Shown: one piece after another, positions 61,980-64,000 of the stretch
Position numbering within the stretch: position 1 is the first letter of the stretch
Layout: each line of letters begins with the position of its first letter
Assembly: GCA_035286465.1 (NCBI GenBank)
Contig: DATEDF010000051.1
Location: forward strand, 1 to 64,000
Direction: 5' to 3'
DNA length: 64,000 nucleotides
From: Fen-1231 sp035286465
Lineage (GTDB): Bacteria > Gemmatimonadota > Gemmatimonadetes > Gemmatimonadales > Gemmatimonadaceae
Notes under the pieces: model-generated
The model's database searches: none
Told to the model about the DNA's origin: nothing
The model's input: the letters and a program-made list of their open reading frames with translations, nothing else
Made by a program: the position numbers and the translations under genes

Positions 61980-62734
61980 GTGCGCCTTTTAACCGAGGGA
62001 GAAACGGCGCGCCTAAGGTCAGGAGCGATACACCTCCAGCGTATGGCATGGTCTTATGCCGCGCGCATCCGTATCGCCAGGGTTCGAGGCAATGTCGAAG
62101 ATGCCTTCATCACGGGCGGGGGCATTCTCATCCGTATGGCGGGAAGGTCATACCTCGCCACCGCTTGGCATGCATTCAACGAGTGGCGCACGAAGGTTGC
62201 GCAGGATCCGACCGCGACATTTCTACTGGACGACACTCCTCTCCAGCCGCCGCATCGCGTCTTCAGAGACGAGCCGAACGATCTCGCATTCATGACTGTT
62301 GCCGACCAATTGATTTCGCGTGAGAAGTGGCCGCTATACGAACTCGATGGCCGCCACGGAAACTGCAAACCGACGATCTGGTCTTCTTCGGCGGATTCCC
62401 GGGCTCATTGCGCGAGCGCATCTGCGAGACGGAGTTGCTGTTCAAGGACAACACCCTGTTTCAACCCGTGAGCGAGCTGCGCGACCGCTATTTCTATCTC
62501 GACCTGAGCCACGGATCGTGGGAGAATCCTGGGCGCGTTGAGATGGCGGTCACCGAGCAAGACGTTGCTGGAAGCAGTGGCTCATCCGTGTTCGCGTTCG
62601 ACGACCCGTCGTATCCGCTGATCGGAATTGTGTCAGATCAACCGCCGAACAGCATTCCCGTGGTTCATGTCCGCGCACTTGATTACTTGCCGATCGACCT
62701 GATCGACCACCTTGAATCGTTTCCGGCTGTCTGA
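61980..62734 (+). pseudogene. Frameshifted trypsin-like serine protease
   Basis: Two frames share one protein. The first (from GTG 61980) has the catalytic His in RSYLATAWHAFNEW and a likely Asp in DEPNDLAFMTVADQ; after about 62,350 it becomes meaningless. The second frame takes over from about 62,355 with TDDLVFFGGFPGSLRERICE and has the catalytic Ser in QDVAGSSGSSVFAF, ending at 62,734. The frames differ by one base, so a single indel near 62,340-62,365 splits the gene. Sequencing error is an alternative. Intact, it would be about 250 residues, without a signal peptide. Confidence 0.7.
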
Positions 62735-63053
62735 CCGCGAGTTGATGCGGTCGCGGTGCGCGGGGGGACCGTCACGCGGACCAACGCCGTCACGCGCGCC
62801 CAGTCGGCCGCCGTGAACCGGCTGTTGCGGCGCGAGCGGGTGCGCCGCCGCCGCGCATACCGGTCCGCGAGCTGCGGGCGGTACGACCGCCCGTCGCTGT
62901 GCGACGTATTCCGGCGCACCTCCCGCCCGATCGTGCTCCGGTGCCGGCCGAGGGTCCGGGCATCTGTTGCACTTGCTTCATGAATTCGCGCGTCCCAATG
63001 TCGGGGTGCTGCTGACGTGGCGCAATTCGGTATCGCATCAACGCCTGTTTGCC
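62729..63053 (+). other. Possible expanded attC-like site; otherwise empty 425-bp region (62,735-63,160)
   Basis: GTCTGAC (62729-62735) overlaps the stop codon like other left cores here. Five bases later GTTGATGCG (62741-62749) is matched by CGCATCAAC (63034-63042), followed by GTTTGCC (63047-63053). Order and spacing are those of attC arms and cores, but the interior is about 285 bp, far too long, so an insertion is possible. No credible gene lies in 62,735-63,160; the frames there are GC-rich shadows. Confidence 0.3.
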
Positions 63054-63160
63054 TGGTCTCCGCCGGCCTGTTCGCCAGCGCTCAACGGACGGGAGGCGTA
63101 GCTCTTCAGTAGGCCCACCCCGCGCTCTTGGGGCATCCACTGCCGGGTCCCGAGCTGAAG

Positions 63161-64000
63161 ATGCGTCTCGCCGTCGCCATCATTGTCGCTTCGCCTGCGC
63201 TCGCCTTCGCGCAAAAGCCGATCGTCCTCGCGAAGCCGGATGCCGAGCACGCGGAGCCCTTCTCGATGATCACCGGCGTCCGGGAACTGAGGGACGGACG
63301 CGTGCTCGTCAGCGACAACAAGGACAAGGTTGTCCTCGTGATCGACTTCAAGGGTGGCAGCGTCAAGCTCGGGAGAGAAGGCGCCGGCCCCGGCGAGTAC
63401 GCGCTGCCGAACGCCATCGCCGCGCTCCCCGCCGACAGTTCGGCGATCTGGGACGGTGGTAATCGCCGCTACCTCATGATCCTTCCCGATGCGCGGCTCG
63501 GCAGGGAGTTCCGGCTCGAGCCACCGGAGGGCCTCGGGCCCGCGGGCTATGGCGCGTTCGCCGCGACGACGCCGCGCGGCGTGGACGCGCGCGGCAACAT
63601 CTACTTTCAGGGATCGCCGTTTGTGAGCGTCGGTGACGGCCCCGCACCGGCCGACAGCATCCCCGTCATCAAGTTCGATCGCGCCCGCCAGCGTCCCGAG
63701 ACCGTGGCGTATGTGCGGCCGCCGAAGGGAAACGCGACGGTTACCGCAGCTCCGGGTCGCGGCGTGAGCGTCACCAATGGCCTGGCCAATCCGCTCGTGC
63801 CCCTGGACGCGTGGGCCGTCCTCCCGGACGGCAAGGTGGCAGTACTGCATGGCGATCCCTATCGCATGGACGTCTATGCGGCGCGCACTGCGAAGACATC
63901 GGGCCCGTCAGTGCCATTCGAGAAACTCCGCGTAGACGGTGCCATGAAGCAGTCGATCACCGCGCAGCGCAAGCGGCAGCTGGCGGGTGCGGCGCCCAGG
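63161..64000 (+). CDS. Exported 6-bladed beta-propeller protein (3' end outside window)
   Basis: The frame is open from ATG 63161 to the window end (280 codons). A signal peptide (MRLAVAIIVASPALAFA) is followed by propeller blades: ITGVRELRDGRVLVSDNKDK, KLGREGAGPGEYALPNAIAA, LPADSSAIWDGGNRRYLMIL and WAVLPDGKVAVLHGDPYRMD. GREGAGPGEY is the signature of the 6-bladed propeller family common in Gemmatimonadota. Two broken relatives lie in this window (6,669 and 57,611). It follows the last cassette-like unit and may be the right flank of the array. Confidence 0.82.
   Translation, partial: MRLAVAIIVASPALAFAQKPIVLAKPDAEHAEPFSMITGVRELRDGRVLVSDNKDKVVLVIDFKGGSVKLGREGAGPGEYALPNAIAALPADSSAIWDGGNRRYLMILPDARLGREFRLEPPEGLGPAGYGAFAATTPRGVDARGNIYFQGSPFVSVGDGPAPADSIPVIKFDRARQRPETVAYVRPPKGNATVTAAPGRGVSVTNGLANPLVPLDAWAVLPDGKVAVLHGDPYRMDVYAARTAKTSGPSVPFEKLRVDGAMKQSITAQRKRQLAGAAPR

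Larger units (their letters stand above)
52936..63053 (+). mobile_element. Degenerate chromosomal integron: IntI-like remnant plus cassette array
   Basis: A shortened IntI-type integrase gene is followed by about ten small units. All genes in the region lie on the plus strand, most are one- or two-gene modules, and most units end in an attC-like site that starts at or within a few bases of the stop codon (sites listed separately). Gene types (toxin-antitoxin pairs, acetyltransferase, DUFs) are those known from chromosomal integron arrays. No attI or Pc promoter was identified between integrase and first cassette. The integrase and the array face the same way, unlike class 1 integrons. The right edge is uncertain. 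Confidence 0.75.

Noticed and set aside
62756..62983. 75-codon plus-strand frame after the protease remnant
   Set aside because: Arg-rich GC-driven frame without a family or RBS, within a region that looks like an expanded recombination site.

Overview
The window looks like a chromosome segment of a soil- or freshwater-type Gemmatimonadota bacterium. This is inferred, not proven. The support is very high GC content, Ser/Thr kinases fused to PD40 (TolB-like) propellers, families of exported amidohydrolases with Gly-rich linkers, ATGA/GTGA gene overlaps, and candidate -10 boxes of the form TAnnTT(T), which resemble the TAnnTTTG element known from Bacteroidota, a relative within the FCB group.

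Layout. 1-9,900: one partial and three complete Ser/Thr kinase genes, a PIN/Phd toxin-antitoxin pair, an IS3 transposase scrap and a truncated propeller gene. 10,063-14,182: three tandem exported amidohydrolase-fold genes closed by a strong terminator; only the middle one keeps its metal site. 14,227-16,400: a second antitoxin/PIN pair, a MoxR ATPase and a BsuPI-type lipoprotein. 16,679-19,777: F0 and delta genes of ATP synthase without the F1 genes. 19,811-22,840: an M28 peptidase and a lipoprotein. 22,899-31,191: a tightly overlapping run of eight genes (Fe-S protein, cupin, nucleotidyltransferase, GH109-like protein, Na+/solute symporter, second nucleotidyltransferase, GHMP sugar kinase, MFS exporter) that reads as an amino-sugar or galactose uptake and activation cluster. 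31,384-36,168 (minus): cstA, an S9 peptidase and ybdD in one operon. 36,251-38,988: an exported protein, a metallophosphoesterase and a glutaryl-CoA-type dehydrogenase. Two related long palindromic elements fill the gaps between convergent genes at 31.2 and 39.0 kb. 39,193-48,739 (minus): an SDR, two giant paralogous exported proteins and a fourth complete kinase. 48,926-52,771: etfB-etfA and a membrane ETF:quinone oxidoreductase, probably the electron outlet for acyl-CoA dehydrogenases such as the one at 37.8 kb.

The most striking part is 52,936-63,053. An IntI-type integron integrase shrunken by in-frame deletions, and lacking catalytic residues, is followed by about ten small gene units, all on the plus strand. 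Most are closed by an attC-like site starting within a few bases of the stop codon; several sites show the extrahelical-base stem geometry of true attC sites. The cargo includes four toxin-antitoxin modules (RHH/MazF, addiction-module protein/ParE, BrnT-type, AbrB/PIN), a DUF4173 membrane protein, a DUF1697 protein, an NTF2-like lipoprotein, a membrane-anchored Clp N-domain protein, an AAC(3)-type acetyltransferase and a broken trypsin-like protease. I read this as a decaying or immobilised chromosomal integron. The window ends inside a 6-bladed propeller gene.
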